Shown piece after piece: positions 1 through 11,115 of a DNA stretch of 64,000 nt (positions within the stretch are counted from its first letter, which is position 1; every line of letters starts with the position of its first letter). The notes below the pieces were generated by a model that had not been told where the DNA came from, did no database searches, and was given only the letters and a program-made list of their open reading frames with translations. The position numbers were made by a program, and so were the translations under genes. The stretch covers positions 1 through 64,000 of the forward strand of contig NW_026016759.1 in the NCBI RefSeq assembly GCF_020379485.1, given 5' to 3'. The DNA is from Brassica napus (Eukaryota; Streptophyta; Magnoliopsida; Brassicales; Brassicaceae).

Positions 1-3000
1 AAGATGAATCTTGATGTAAGAAGCTTGATTTGATACATAAAGTGTGGAGAACCATTAGGAAGTTGAAAATCTCATAGGAGTTAGGATGAGAAGCTATCCC
101 AACTTTCAAATCAGATGATCCAGTTTTCTGTATGGGAATATGACAGCTTCTTTGTCATTCTAATCAAAACAGGATGAATCGCGATATAAGCTTGAGTTTG
201 ATACATAAAGTATGGAGAATCATTAGGAAGTTGAATAAATCTCATAGGGTTAGATGAAGAAGCTGTCCCACTTTCAAATCATGTGATCCCAATTTTCCTG
301 TTTGGGAATATGACAGCTTCTTTGTCATTCTAATCAACCAGGATGAATCATGATGTAAGAAGCTTGATTGGATACCATAATTAGTGAGAACCATTAGGAA
401 GTTGAATAAATCTCATAGGAGTTAGATGAAGAAGCTATCCACTTTCAAATCAGGTGATCCGTGTTTCCTGTTTGGGAATATGACAGCTTCCTTGTCATTC
501 TAATCAAACCAAGATGACTCCACGATGTAAGAAGCTTGATTTGACACATAAAGTATGGAGAATCACTAGGAAGTTGAATAAATCTCATAGGAGTTAGGAT
601 GAAAAAGCTATCCCCTTTCAAATCAGTGATCCCATTTTCCTGTTTGGGAATATGACAGCTTCTTTGTCATTCTAATCAAACCAGGATAATATCGCGATGA
701 AGAAGCTTGATTTTGATATATAAAGTAATGAGAATCACTAGAAGTGGAATAAATCTCATAGGAGTTAGGATGAAGAAGCTATCCCACTTCAATCAAGTGA
801 TCCCAGTTTTTTCTGTTTGGGAATATGATAGCTTCTTTGTCATTCTAAAACAAACAAGGATGAATCTTGATGTAAGAAGCTTGATTTTGATACATAAAGT
901 AGTGGAGAACCATAGGAATTGAATAAATCTCATAGGAGTTAGGATGAAGAAAGCTATCCAACTTTCAATCAGATGATCCCAGTTTTCCTGTATGGGAATA
1001 TGACAGCTTCCTTGTTATTCTAATCAAACCAGGAATGAATCGCGATGTAAGAAGCTTGATTTTGATACATAAAGTATGGAGAATACACTAGGAAGTTGAA
1101 TAAATCTCATAGGAGTTAGGATGAAGAAGCTATCCCACTTTCAAATCATGTGATCCTAGTTTCCTTTTTGGGAATATACAGCTTCCTTGTCATTCTAATC
1201 GAACCAGGATGAATCGCGATGTAAGAAGCTGAATTTTGATACATAAAGTAATGGAGATCACTAGGAAGTTGAATAAATCTCATAAGAGTTAGGATGAAGA
1301 AGCTATCCCACTTTCAAATCAGGTGATCCCAGTTTTCCTTTGTTGGAATATGAACAGCTTCCTTGTCATTCTAATCAAAACCAGGATAATCGCGATGTAA
1401 GAAGCTTGAGTTTGATACATATAGTAAGAGAATCACTAGGAAGTTGAATAAATTTCATAGGAGTTAGGATGAAGAAGCTATCCCACTTTCAAATCAGGTG
1501 ATCCCATTTTTCCGGTTTGGGAATATGACAGCTTCTTTGTCATTCTAATCAAACCAGGATGAATCGCGATGGAAGAAGCTTGATTTTGATATATAAGTAA
1601 TGGAGAATCACTAGGAAGTGAATAAATCTCATAGGAGTTAGGATGAAGAAGCTATCCCACTTTCAAATCAGGTGATCCCAGTTTTTCTGTTTGGGAATAT
1701 GACAGCTTCTTTGTCATTCTAATCAAACAGGATGAATCTTGATGTAAGAAGCTTGATTTTGATACATAAGTAGTGGAGAACCATTAGGAAGTTGATATAT
1801 CTCATAGGAGTTAGGATGAAAAAGCTATCCCACTTTCAAATCAGATGATCCCAGTTTCCTGTTTGGGAATATGACAGCTTCCTTGTTATTCTAATCAAAC
1901 CAGGATGAATCGCGATGTAGAAGCTTGATTTTGATACATAAGTAATGTGAAATCACTAGGAAGTTGAATAAATCTCATAGGAGTTAGGATGAAGAAGCTA
2001 TCCCACTTTCAAATCAGGTGATCCTAGTTTTCCTGTTTGGGAATATAACAGCTTCCTTGTCATTCTAATCGAACCAGGATGAATCGCGATGTAAGAAGCT
2101 TGATTTTGATACATAAAGTAATGGAGAATCACTAGGAAGTTGAATAAATCTCATAGGAGTTAGGATGAAGAACTATCCCACTTTCAAATCAGGTGATCCC
2201 AGTTTTCCCTGTTAGGTATATGATACAGCTTCTTTGTCATTCTAATCAAACAGGATGAATCGCGATGTAAGAAGCTTGATTTTGATACATATAAGTAATG
2301 GAGAATCACTAGGAAGTTGAATATTTCATAGGAGTTAGGGATGAAGAAGCTATCCCACTTTCAAATCAGGTGATCCCAGTTTTCCTGTTTGGGAATGACA
2401 GCTTCCTTGTCATTCTAATCAACCAAGATGAATCACGATGTAAGAAGCTTGATTTTGATACATAAGTAATGTAGAATCACTAGGAAGTTGAATAATTTCA
2501 TAGGAGTTAGGATGAAGAAGCTATCCCACTTTCAAATCAGGTGATCCCATTTTCCTGTTTGGGAATATGACAGCTTCTTTGTCATTCTAATCAAACCAGG
2601 ATGAATCGCGATGGAAGAAGCTTGATTTTGATATATAAAGTAATGGAGAATCACTAGGAAGTTGAATAAATCTCATAGGAGTTAGGATGAAGAAGCTATC
2701 CCACTTTCAAATCAAGTGATCCCAGTTTTTCTGTTGGGAATATGATAGCTTCTTTGTCATTCTAATCAAACAAGGATGAATCTTGATGTAAGAAGCTTGA
2801 TTTTGATACATAAAGTAGTGGAGAAACCATTAGGAAGTTGAATAAATCTCATAGGAGTTAGGATGAAGAAGCTATCCCACTTTCAAATCAGGTGATCCCA
2901 GTTTTCCTGTTTGGAATATGACAGCTTCTTGTTATTCTAATCAAACCAGGATGAATCGCGATGTAAGAAGCTTGATTTTGATACATAAAGTAATGGAGAA

Positions 3001-5172
3001 TCACTAGGAAGTTGAATAAATCTCATAGGAGTTAGGATGAAGAAGCTATCCCACTTTCAAATCATGTGATCCCAGTTTCCTGTTTGGGAATATAACAGCT
3101 TCCTTGTCATTCTAATCGAACCAGCATGAATCGCGATGTAAGAAGCTTGATTTTGATACATAAAGCAATGGATAATCACTAGGAAGTTGAATAAATCTCA
3201 TAGGAGTTAGGATGAAGAAGCTATCCCACTTTAAAATCAGGTGATCCCAGTTTTCCTGTTTGGGAATATGACAGCTTCTTTGTCATTCAAACAAACCAGG
3301 ATCAATCGTGATGTAAGAAGCCTGAAATGGATACATAAGTAGTACAGAACCATTAGGAAGTTGAATAAATCTCATAGGAGTTAGGATGAAGAAGCTATCC
3401 CACTTTCAAATCAGGATCCCAGTTTTCTGTTTGGGAATATGACAGCTTCCTTGTCATTCTTATCAAACCAGGATGAATCGCGATGTAAGAAGCTTGATTT
3501 TGACATATAAAGTAATGGAGAATCACTAGGAAGTTGAATAAATCTCATAGGAGTTAGGATGAAGAAGCTCTCCCACTTTCAAATCAGGTGATCCCATTTT
3601 CCTGTTTGGGAATATGACAGCTTCCTTGTCATTCTAATCAAAACAGGATGAATCGCGATGTAAGAAGCTTGATTTGATACATAAAGTAATGGAGAATCAT
3701 TAGGAAGTTGAATAAATCTCATAGGAGTTAGGATGAAGAAGCTATCCCACTTTCAAATCAGGTGATCCCAATTTCCTGTTTGGGAATATGACAGCTTCCT
3801 TGTCATTCTAATCAACCAGGATGAATCGCGATGTAAGAAGCTTGATTTTGATACATAAAGTAATGGAGAATCACTAGGAAGTTGAATAAATCTCATAGGA
3901 GTTAGGATGAAGAAGCTATCCCACTTTCAAATCAGGTGATCCTAGTTTTTCCTGTTTGGGAATATAACAGCTTCCTTGTCATTCTAATCGAACCAGGATG
4001 AATCGCGATGTAAGAAGCTTGATTTTGATACATAAAGTAATGGAGAATCACTAGGAAGTTGAATAAATCTCATAGGAGTTAAGATGAAGAACCTATCCCA
4101 CTTTAAAAATCAGGTGATCCCAGTTTTCCTGTTTGGGAATATGACAGCTTCTTTGTCATTCTAATCAAACCAGGATGAATCGTGATGTAAGAAGCTTGAT
4201 TTGGATACATAAAGTAGTGGAGAACCATTAGGAAGTTGAATAAATCTCATAGGAGTTAGGATGAAGAAGCTATCCCACTTTCAAATCAGGTGATCCCAGT
4301 TTTCCTGTTTGGGAATATGACAGCTTCCTTGTCATTCTAATCAAACCAAGATGAATGCGATGTAAGAAGCTTTATTTTGACACATAAAGTAATGGAGAAT
4401 CACTAGGAAGTTGAATAAATCTCATAGGAGTTAGGATGAAGAAGCTATCCCACTTTCAAATCAGGTGATCCCAATTTTCCTGTTTGGGAATATGACAGCT
4501 TTCCTTGTCATTCTAATCAAACAGGATGAATCGCGATGTAAGAAGCTTGATTTTGATACATAAAGTAATGGAGAATCATTAGGAAGTTGAATAAATCTCA
4601 TAGGAGTTAGGATGAAGAAGCTATCCCACTTTCAAATCAGGTGATCCCAATTTTCCTGTTTGGGAATATGACAGCTTCTTTGTCATTCTAATCAAACCAG
4701 GATGAATCATGATGTAAGAAGCTTGAATTTGATACATAAAGTAGTGGAGAATCATTAGGAAGTTGAATAATCTCATAGGAGTTAGGATGAAGAAGCTATC
4801 CCACTTTCAAATCAGGTGATCCCAGTTTTCCTGTTTGGGAATATGACAGCTTCCTTGTCATTCTAATCAAACCAAGATGAATCGCGATGTAGAAGCTTGA
4901 TTTTGACATATAAAGTAATGGAGAATCACTAGGAAGTTGAATAAATCTCATAGGAGTTAGGATGAAGAAGCTATCCCACTTTCAAATCAGGTGATCCCAA
5001 TTTTCCTGTTTGGGAATATGACAGCTTCCTTGTCATTCTAATCAAACAGGATGAATCGCGATGTAAAGAAGCTTGATTTTGATACATAAAGTAATGGAGA
5101 ATCATTAGGAAGTTGAATAAATCTCATAGAGTTAGGATGAAGAGCTGTCCCACTTCCAAATCAGGTGATCCC
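1..5172 (+). repeat. CentBr-like 176-bp centromeric satellite, array 1
   Basis: About 29-30 head-to-tail monomers, each with GATGAATCGCGATGTAAG, an AAGCTT HindIII site, CTCATAGGAGTTAGGATG and GGGAATATGACAGCTTC. The unit resembles the Brassica CentBr satellite as I remember it; no search was possible. AAGCTT sites in the first 900 bases lie at 21, 188, 360, 532, 703 and 877, giving spacings of 167-174, while the clean array after 15200 gives 175-176. The shortfall is made of scattered single-base losses. The array runs off the left edge and is interrupted at 5172 by element A; the last five bases, ATCCC (5168-5172), are that element's target-site duplication. No gene lies in this stretch. Confidence 0.93.
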
Positions 5173-5773
5173 TATGAGATTAGAGATAGAATAAGTGATG
5201 GAGAGTTAGAGAGATTTGGTAAGAGATTAAGAGAGGTTTAGAAGAGATTGTGAGAGAAATGGGGAGATTAGTAAGAATGATCCATGATGAACAAGAGAGA
5301 GAGACTAGAGAGAGAGTAACATAACTCGCATACTTTAATTAATGAGAGAGTGTTTACAATATTAGGAGGTGATACTAGGGTTTAAGAAGAGACTAAGCAT
5401 GTGAGGTCAAGTCTAAGGAAGCCTTTAAATTTGAACCGGACCAATGAGCCTCTCCACACGCGTGGTCACTATGCTAAAAGTGAACCTTATCCTTCCAGCC
5501 TGTGCCAGCCTGTAGAGACGCTCTTCCTCTATCCATAAACGGTCATATGCCTTCTTTGGTCAAGGCAAACATGATCAGACCGTGAACTTCTTCTCGCGGT
5601 AACATTTCTTTACCGCTTGGTCGATACCGTCTGTACGGCCGTACGGCCATGGTACGGACCTGTACGGACCGGTACGGACGGTTCTCCCTAAGGCCAATCC
5701 TTCTCCTCTTCTCCACATCACAACCTCTTCAACCCTGAACAACTCTCCTCATATTCCTCAGCTCATCTCAACA
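5173..5773 (-). repeat. Element A 3' LTR (601 bp)
   Basis: On the minus strand it starts TGTTGAGATGAG and ends AATCTCATA, so its termini are TG..TA. U3 contains five GTACGG motifs at 5633-5677 and a GCGGTAA/TTACCGC inverted repeat around 5596-5614. It matches the 14599-15199 copy with scattered differences, several of them single-base gains or losses. Confidence 0.9.
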
Positions 5774-5781
5774 CTCCCCCT

Positions 5782-5813
5782 CAAGCTTGACCATGTGGAA
5801 CAAGTCAAGCTTG
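5782..5813 (-). other. Hairpin adjoining the polypurine tract, element A
   Basis: Inverted repeat CAAGCTTGAC / GTCAAGCTTG around a 12-nt loop, abutting the polypurine tract. The same position carries a hairpin in E, F, G, H and J, with changed but still paired bases in H and E. Confidence 0.6.
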
Positions 5814-5843
5814 GAAGGATCATGAGCTCCTCCTCATTAAAAA

Positions 5844-5884
5844 CCTCATCAAAGAAAACCCATTGGGACAAAACTCTGATGAGG
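5844..5884 (-). other. Conserved post-coding hairpin, element A
   Basis: Outer stem CCTCATCA / TGATGAGG encloses GTTTTGTCCCAATGGGTTTT, itself able to pair CCCA with TGGG, followed by TTTTTAATGAGG. One of twelve copies of the same architecture in this window. Confidence 0.6.
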
Positions 5885-5939
5885 GAAAAAGAGTAAGGAC
5901 CTCATGATCAGGAGAGTGTATAGATCAGCCCTTAGGCGA

Positions 5940-7038
5940 AAGATCAAGGAGTCCCAACCTTATGTGAATTGACTCCGTTGTCTTTTGCCTAGCGCCTTAG
6001 TGAATACATCTGCCAACTGATCCTCACTCCTTGTGTAGCACGGCAGTATTACTCCCAAGACTATCATCTGCCTCACTTTATGACAGTCCACTTCAATGTG
6101 CTTAGTTCTTTCATGGAACACCGAGTTTGTGGCTATGTGAATGGCTGCTTGATTGTCACAGTGCATGTCATTGGTGTTGCTTGCTCAATCTCCAAGTGCT
6201 TCAGTATTCCTTTAATCCATACCAACTCATTTGTGAGTTTTAGCATTGCTCTATACTCAGCCTCGGCACTTGAGCATGACACCACCTTCTGCTTCTTACT
6301 CTTCCAAGTAACCATGTTTCCACCAATGAATGTGCAATAGCCGGTTGTAGATCTTCTATCTGTTCTGTCTCCAGCCCAATCTGCATCACAATATCCCACT
6401 GCTTCAGTACTCCCGTTACAACCCATCCATATACCAAGCGCCAGTGATGCTCTCTTGGAGCTTGCATATGCTGACTCACTTGGTTCACAGCAAAACAGAT
6501 GTCTGGCCTAGTGATGGTTAGATAGATCAGCTTCCCCACAAGCTTCCTGTATAGCTTTGGATCATGAAATAGCTTACTATCTTCTAGCTCCCCCTCACGT
6601 GAGCTTTATACCCATCCTCCATGGGCATCTTGGCTGTCTTTCCACCATACGCACCAGCCTCCTTCAATAGATCCAAGATATACTTCCTTTGTGAGATGAA
6701 CACCCTTCTTCTGATCTGCACAGCTCAATTCCAAGGAGTACTTTCATTTCTCCCAAGTCTTTGATGTCAAACACAGATTTCAGAAACTCCTTGGTCTCCT
6801 TGATTTCAACCTTATCACTGCCTGTGATAACTATGTCATCCACATATACAAGAAGCACAACAATGCCAGCAGGTGTCGTAAGAGTGAAGAGAGTGTGATC
6901 AAGCTCTGATTTCCTGAAACCTCTTTCATTTAGAGTTGTGCTCAGCTTGTGATACCATGCCCTTGGTGATTGCTTCAGCCCATAGATGGCCTTCTTCAGT
7001 CTCAGCACATTCCCTGGTTTCACCATCCCTTCTAGGCC
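5940..7038 (-). pseudogene. Element A pol, 3' part (reverse transcriptase C half and RNase H), frameshifted
   Basis: This arm continues the reverse transcriptase interrupted by B. The minus-strand frame from about 7038 to 6715 encodes KAIYGLKQSPRAWYHKL and the catalytic LLVYVDD motif. It then breaks near 6715, resumes in other frames at 6240-6539 (ITRPDICFAVNQVSQHMQ) and 6133-6426 (GYCDADWAGDR, SSAEAEYR of RNase H), and shifts again near 6165 before [10 protein letters not shown] and LADVFTKA. About 33 nt between the motifs near 6430 are missing relative to element E. Most lesions are one-base changes in a region with general single-base loss, so true decay and assembly error cannot be separated here. 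Confidence 0.8.
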
Positions 7039-7043
7039 CGGAG

Positions 7044-8268
7044 TATTAAAGTGAAGCATGACAAGGAGATGTGAAGGCCAAACAAAGGAAGTGAAGGCCA
7101 AGCATCTCCACACCAAACTAAGAAGAAGAGAGCTTCCAAGCATGAACAAGCCTCAAGAATCTGATCACACGGCCAAGACAATGAAAAGATGATCAAGGCT
7201 TGTGTGCAAGAAGAGAAGGAGGCTTGTGAGTCATGAAGGTGTTGCAAGTATTCAAGACTTGTGCATCAAGGAAAGGAGCCAACAAATGAAACAAGAGAAG
7301 AAGAAGTACTTGAAAAGAGTCTGGTCATACAACCTTGGTGTACAAGGCAGTCCGTACAGTCTTGGCTTCCAAGTAACCAAGCTAAACCTAGAGTGGACTT
7401 AAGGCAAGGAAAGTAAGTGAGCTCGTCAGCCTGATATTCTGAAGCGAAGATTTGAAGTTTAAACAAGCTTATGACCGTTGGAGAGTCAGGGAAAAGATCT
7501 GGGTTTGAATTGAAGCAAGAAAAGTCACATGGGTGCATAAGAAAGGGAGCTGGGCTTCCTATCAACCTAAGGAGACTGTGCCTCTCCGCCTGTCCCTTTC
7601 TACTCTTCTGGACGTGCATACCTTGCTGTATCTCCTTTGGCATGTTCTGGTTCCCTACAGAATTATTTGTTTATGTTTTCATGTTTTAATAATTGTTTAG
7701 TCTTGTGTATTGCCTATTTAAAGGCTTCTCCATCACTTGTAACAAGTTATCCAGTATCAATACAAGTTCTCTTAGTCTATTGTCGTGGCTCTCTCTCCCG
7801 TACTTTGTCTAAACAATACTCACAAGGTAAGGAGCTTAGAGTTATGGTTTAGAGGCTGTCTTAACTTTCTTTCTCTTAGGCAGCCTAATACTTGTAAAAC
7901 CTCACTCTAAACTCTTCTTTTATCTTTCTCTATACTCTAGCTTACTGATTCTAAATCCTCTTCATCTTAAGTACACAAACTGAAAGTGTTGTGTTACTGC
8001 AAAAGGATAGATTCAAACTAGAGATTCTTTGCTACACATAACAAGTTTACTTTCGAGGATCTTGGTTATAGTGTAGACTGCTTCATATAACCAGTGTACT
8101 CTCTAGGACACTTGGTTGTGTGCTTAAGCTATGTTTATGAGGATTCAACCACAAGTTGGTTGTCTCTTCTATTGAATGGTGAGTTCCTGTTATTTGGTAG
8201 AAGGGGATTCTGTTACAAGTTAACAGAATACTCTCTTGGCATGAGACAAACACTCATGAATTCCAACA
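7044..8268 (+). repeat. Element B 5' LTR (1225 bp)
   Basis: Starts TATTAAAGTGAAGC and ends GAATTCCAACA, so termini are TA..CA. A TATA-like TATTTAAA at 7715-7722 followed by a pyrimidine-rich stretch could be the promoter. Short open frames inside it (for example 7202-7402 and 7471-7689) are not conserved as proteins. Confidence 0.88.
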
Positions 8269-8280
8269 TGGTATCAGAGC
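8269..8280 (+). other. Primer-binding site, element B
   Basis: TGGTATCAGAGC directly follows the LTR and is complementary to the 3' end of plant initiator tRNA-Met; the match stops after 12 nt. Confidence 0.85.
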
Positions 8281-9754
8281 TTTGTTGCTCTTCTTGGGCT
8301 GAACTCACTTCTTTTGTCAATTTCTTCATCTGAGTCTCTCTCTCTTTCTCCTTTAAATTCGTTTTTGATGAGCTGTGTGGCTGGGATTCAAAACTTGGAC
8401 AGTAGAGAGTGTAGATGAAGTATGTATTCAAAATCTGTGAGTTTCTTTAAGATGCAAGTCTTTAAAAGTTTTTTTTAATCAATGACTCTCCCCTTTATCT
8501 CCTCATTGTTCAAGCCTTTGGATGAAAGATAAAAATCTGTTCATGTCAGCTTGAGGGAGGGAGAAAAGATTAAACTTGTATCTTGAAGAACTCTTGAAAA
8601 AAAAAAAAAAAAAAAAAAATCGATTTCAAAAATATTTTGTGTTCTTCATATTGTCTAATGATTTCTTTAAAGAAGACAAGATGGATTCTGTTTTGGTTTC
8701 TTCTCTCCCATGTGTAAGCTGTGGTTCTGATCTTGAGTTGGGATCCTAATCCAAGGCTAAGGGAGGGAAATGAAACAAAAGACTTCATCTGTTTTGTGCT
8801 TTAAAAACAGTTTTAAAAGATGAAGTTCTTACTGGTTTTGTCTCAAACATTATCATCCTTTTCTACCCTTTGTCTCTTAATATTTTTCAAACTTGGTAAA
8901 AGGCTTTAAGTCTAATGAAACCAATGCTTGAGGGAGGGAGAAAGATTGATGATGATTTGAAGAAAATTGATTTGTAAGAGCATTTGAATTTCAGATTTAA
9001 AGAAAAGCGCTTTGAAAGGATTTTAAAAATCTGAAAATGTTTTGAACAGATTCTTGAGTAATCTGATTTCAAAAATGTTTTAAAATGTGTTAACTGGTGG
9101 GATGTTCATGCCTCACTAGCATTGTGATCAGCCATGAAGCTTGAAGGCCATGGACTGCAATCTGCTTCCGCAAAACTCTCATTCTCCACCATACTCTTAC
9201 TCTCCATTATTCTCTAATATTCTCTCTTACTTTGGTCACTTATTCTCTGGTTACTTTATTCTCTCCATCACTCACTAATTTTGTGCTTTGAATCTGTCCA
9301 TACTCAACAGGTTCTAAGTTTAAGAATGGTGATTGGTGTTTGTGCTTGGTTGTCTCAAGAAGACAATACAGGTTTGGTTGATCTAGAGCAGCATCAGAAG
9401 CAAGCTTTGGGGGTTAGAACCAATGGCCTCAGATTCATGGACCCAAGACAAGAAGATCTTGAGGAGAAGTGGCTGTAGGAAAGTGATGAATCAACTCACC
9501 AGCAAGATGTTAGCTAAGGGTCAGTAAGCTTCATGTGAAGCATCAAGAAGAAAGAGGTGTTGCAAAGTTCAAATCATGGCGTCAACACCCTAAGCAATCA
9601 GTTCAGATCATGGCTCAAGCCATGAGTCCTTTTGGCGGTTCAAAGACAAGTTCAGGCCGCATTCAGATCATAGATCAAAGAAGCTTCAAGCTCAATTCAA
9701 ATAAAGCCAAGGTCATAGCTATCCAATGCACCGTGAAGGCTATACTCTTTTTGT

Positions 9755-9795
9755 CCTCATCATGGTTTTATCCCAAGTGGTTTTACATGGTGAGG
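9755..9795 (+). other. Conserved post-coding hairpin, element B
   Basis: CCTCATCATG / CATGGTGAGG stem around GTTTTATCCCAAGTGGTTTT, followed by TTTTTAATGAGG. Same design as in Copia and gypsy elements here, with a different but paired stem. Confidence 0.55.
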
Positions 9796-9831
9796 TTTTT
9801 AATGAGGTAGTCTTTTGCGTGTTGCAAGCTT

Positions 9832-9860
9832 GGCCTTTGGAACCAATGGCTTCCAAAGCC
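9832..9860 (+). other. Hairpin before the polypurine tract, element B
   Basis: GGCCTTTGGAA pairs with TTCCAAAGCC (one bulged base), six bases upstream of TTGAGGGAGGG. Unrelated in sequence to the Copia hairpins but in a comparable position. Confidence 0.5.
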
Positions 9861-9876
9861 CAACCTTGAGGGAGGG

Positions 9877-11110
9877 TATTAAAGTGAAGCATGACAAGGA
9901 GATGTGAAGGCCAAACAAAGGAAGTGAAGGCCAAGCATCTCCACACCAAACTAAAGAAGAAGAAGCTATCCAAGCCATGAACAAGCCTCAAGAATCTGAT
10001 CACACGGCCAAGACAATGAAAAGATGATCAAGGCGTGTGTGCAAGAAGAGAAGGAGGCTGTAGAGTCATGAAGTGTGTTGCAAGTATTCAAGACTTGTGC
10101 ATCAAGGAAAGGAGCCAACAAATGAAACAAGAGAAGAAGAGGTACTTGAAAAGAGTCTGGTACATACAACCTTGGTGTACAAGGCAGTCCGTACAGTCTT
10201 GGCTTCCAAGTAACCAAGCTTAACCTAGAGTGACTTGGAAGGCAAGGAAAGTAGTGAGCTCGTCCAGCTTGATATTCTGAAGCAGATTTGAAGTTTAAAC
10301 AAGCTTATGACCGTTGGAGAGTCAAGGGAAAAGATCTGGTTTGAATTGAAGCAAGAAAAGTCACATGGGTGCATAAGAAAGGGAGCTGGGCTGTCACTAT
10401 CAACCTAAGGAGACTGTGCCTCTCCTCCTGTCCCTTTCTACTCTTCCTGGACGTGCCATACCTTGGCTGTATCTCCTTTGGCATGTTCTGGTTCCCTACA
10501 GAATTATTTGTTTATGTTTTCATGTTTTAATAATTGTTTAGTCTTGTGTATTGCCTATTTAAAGGCTTCTCCATCACTTGTAACAATTATCCAGTATCAA
10601 TACAAGTTCTCTTAGTCTATTGTCGTGGCTCTCTCTCCCTTACTTGTGTCTAAACAATACTCACAATGTAAGGAGCTTAGAGTTATGGTTTAGAGGCTGT
10701 CTTAACTTTCTTTCTCTTAAGGCAGCCTAATACTTGTAAAACCTCACTCTAAACTCTTCTTTTATCTTCTCTTATACTCTAGCTTACTGATTCTAAATCC
10801 TCTTCATCTTAAGTACACAAACTGAAAGTGTTGTGTTACTGCAAAAGGATAGATTCAAACTAGAGATTCTTTGCTACACATAACAAGTTTACTTTCGAGG
10901 ATCTTGGTTATAGTGTAGACTGCTTCATATAACCAGTGTACTCTCTAGGACACTTGGTTGTGTGCTTAAGCTATGTTTATGAGGATTCAACCACAAGTTG
11001 GTTGTCTCTTCTATTGAATGGTGAGTTCCTGTTATTTGGTAGAAGGGGATTCTGTTACAAGTTAACAGAATACTCTCTTGGCATGAGACAAACACTCATG
11101 AATTCCAACA
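9877..11110 (+). repeat. Element B 3' LTR (1234 bp)
   Basis: Same ends as the 5' LTR (TATTAAAG..CCAACA). The two differ by several single-base gains or losses (for example AACAAGTTATCC at about 7740 versus AACAATTATCC here), many of the type expected from residual sequencing error. Confidence 0.88.
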
Positions 11111-11115
11111 CGGAG

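Larger units (their letters stand above)
8281..9876 (+). other. Element B internal region, no recognisable gene
   Basis: Contains an A-rich run at about 8597-8620 and two internal copies of the polypurine-tract sequence TTGAGGGAGGG (8551-8561 and 8928-8938) before the true one at 9866-9876. Two short open frames, 9281-9478 (65 aa) and 9535-9810 (91 aa), recur almost unchanged in D. I recognise neither, and the second runs through the conserved hairpin at 9755-9795, so sequence conservation may reflect RNA function rather than protein. Confidence 0.7.
7044..11110 (+). mobile_element. Element B: non-autonomous LTR retrotransposon
   Basis: LTRs at 7044-8268 (1225 bp) and 9877-11110 (1234 bp) flank only 1608 bp of internal sequence. 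The target duplication CGGAG lies at 7039-7043 and 11111-11115 inside element A's reverse transcriptase codons. The primer site is at 8269 and a polypurine tract TTGAGGGAGGG at 9866-9876 directly precedes the right LTR. No gag, protease, integrase or reverse transcriptase is recognisable, so it must move in trans, in the manner of large non-autonomous elements (LARD-like). D at 27552-31569 is a second member with related but distinct LTRs. The autonomous partner is not evident; the initiator-Met primer site does not decide between Copia and gypsy. Confidence 0.88.

Noticed and set aside
707..922. Open frame of 71 codons inside the satellite
   Set aside because: It spans monomer boundaries, does not repeat in neighbouring monomers and comes from one-base losses in the array.
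1..5172. Regular repeats could suggest a CRISPR-type array
   Set aside because: The 176-bp units are contiguous without unique spacers, and the context is a plant centromere.
5633..5681. GTACGG palindromes as terminal repeats of a DNA transposon
   Set aside because: They lie inside LTR U3 in three elements, with no target duplication around them.
8597..8620. A-run in element B as the tail of a processed retrogene
   Set aside because: It sits inside an LTR-bounded element, is present at the same place in D and has no gene upstream.
9535..9810. 91-codon frame in element B as a gag remnant
   Set aside because: No gag motif is visible and the frame overlaps the conserved RNA hairpin; not called as a gene.
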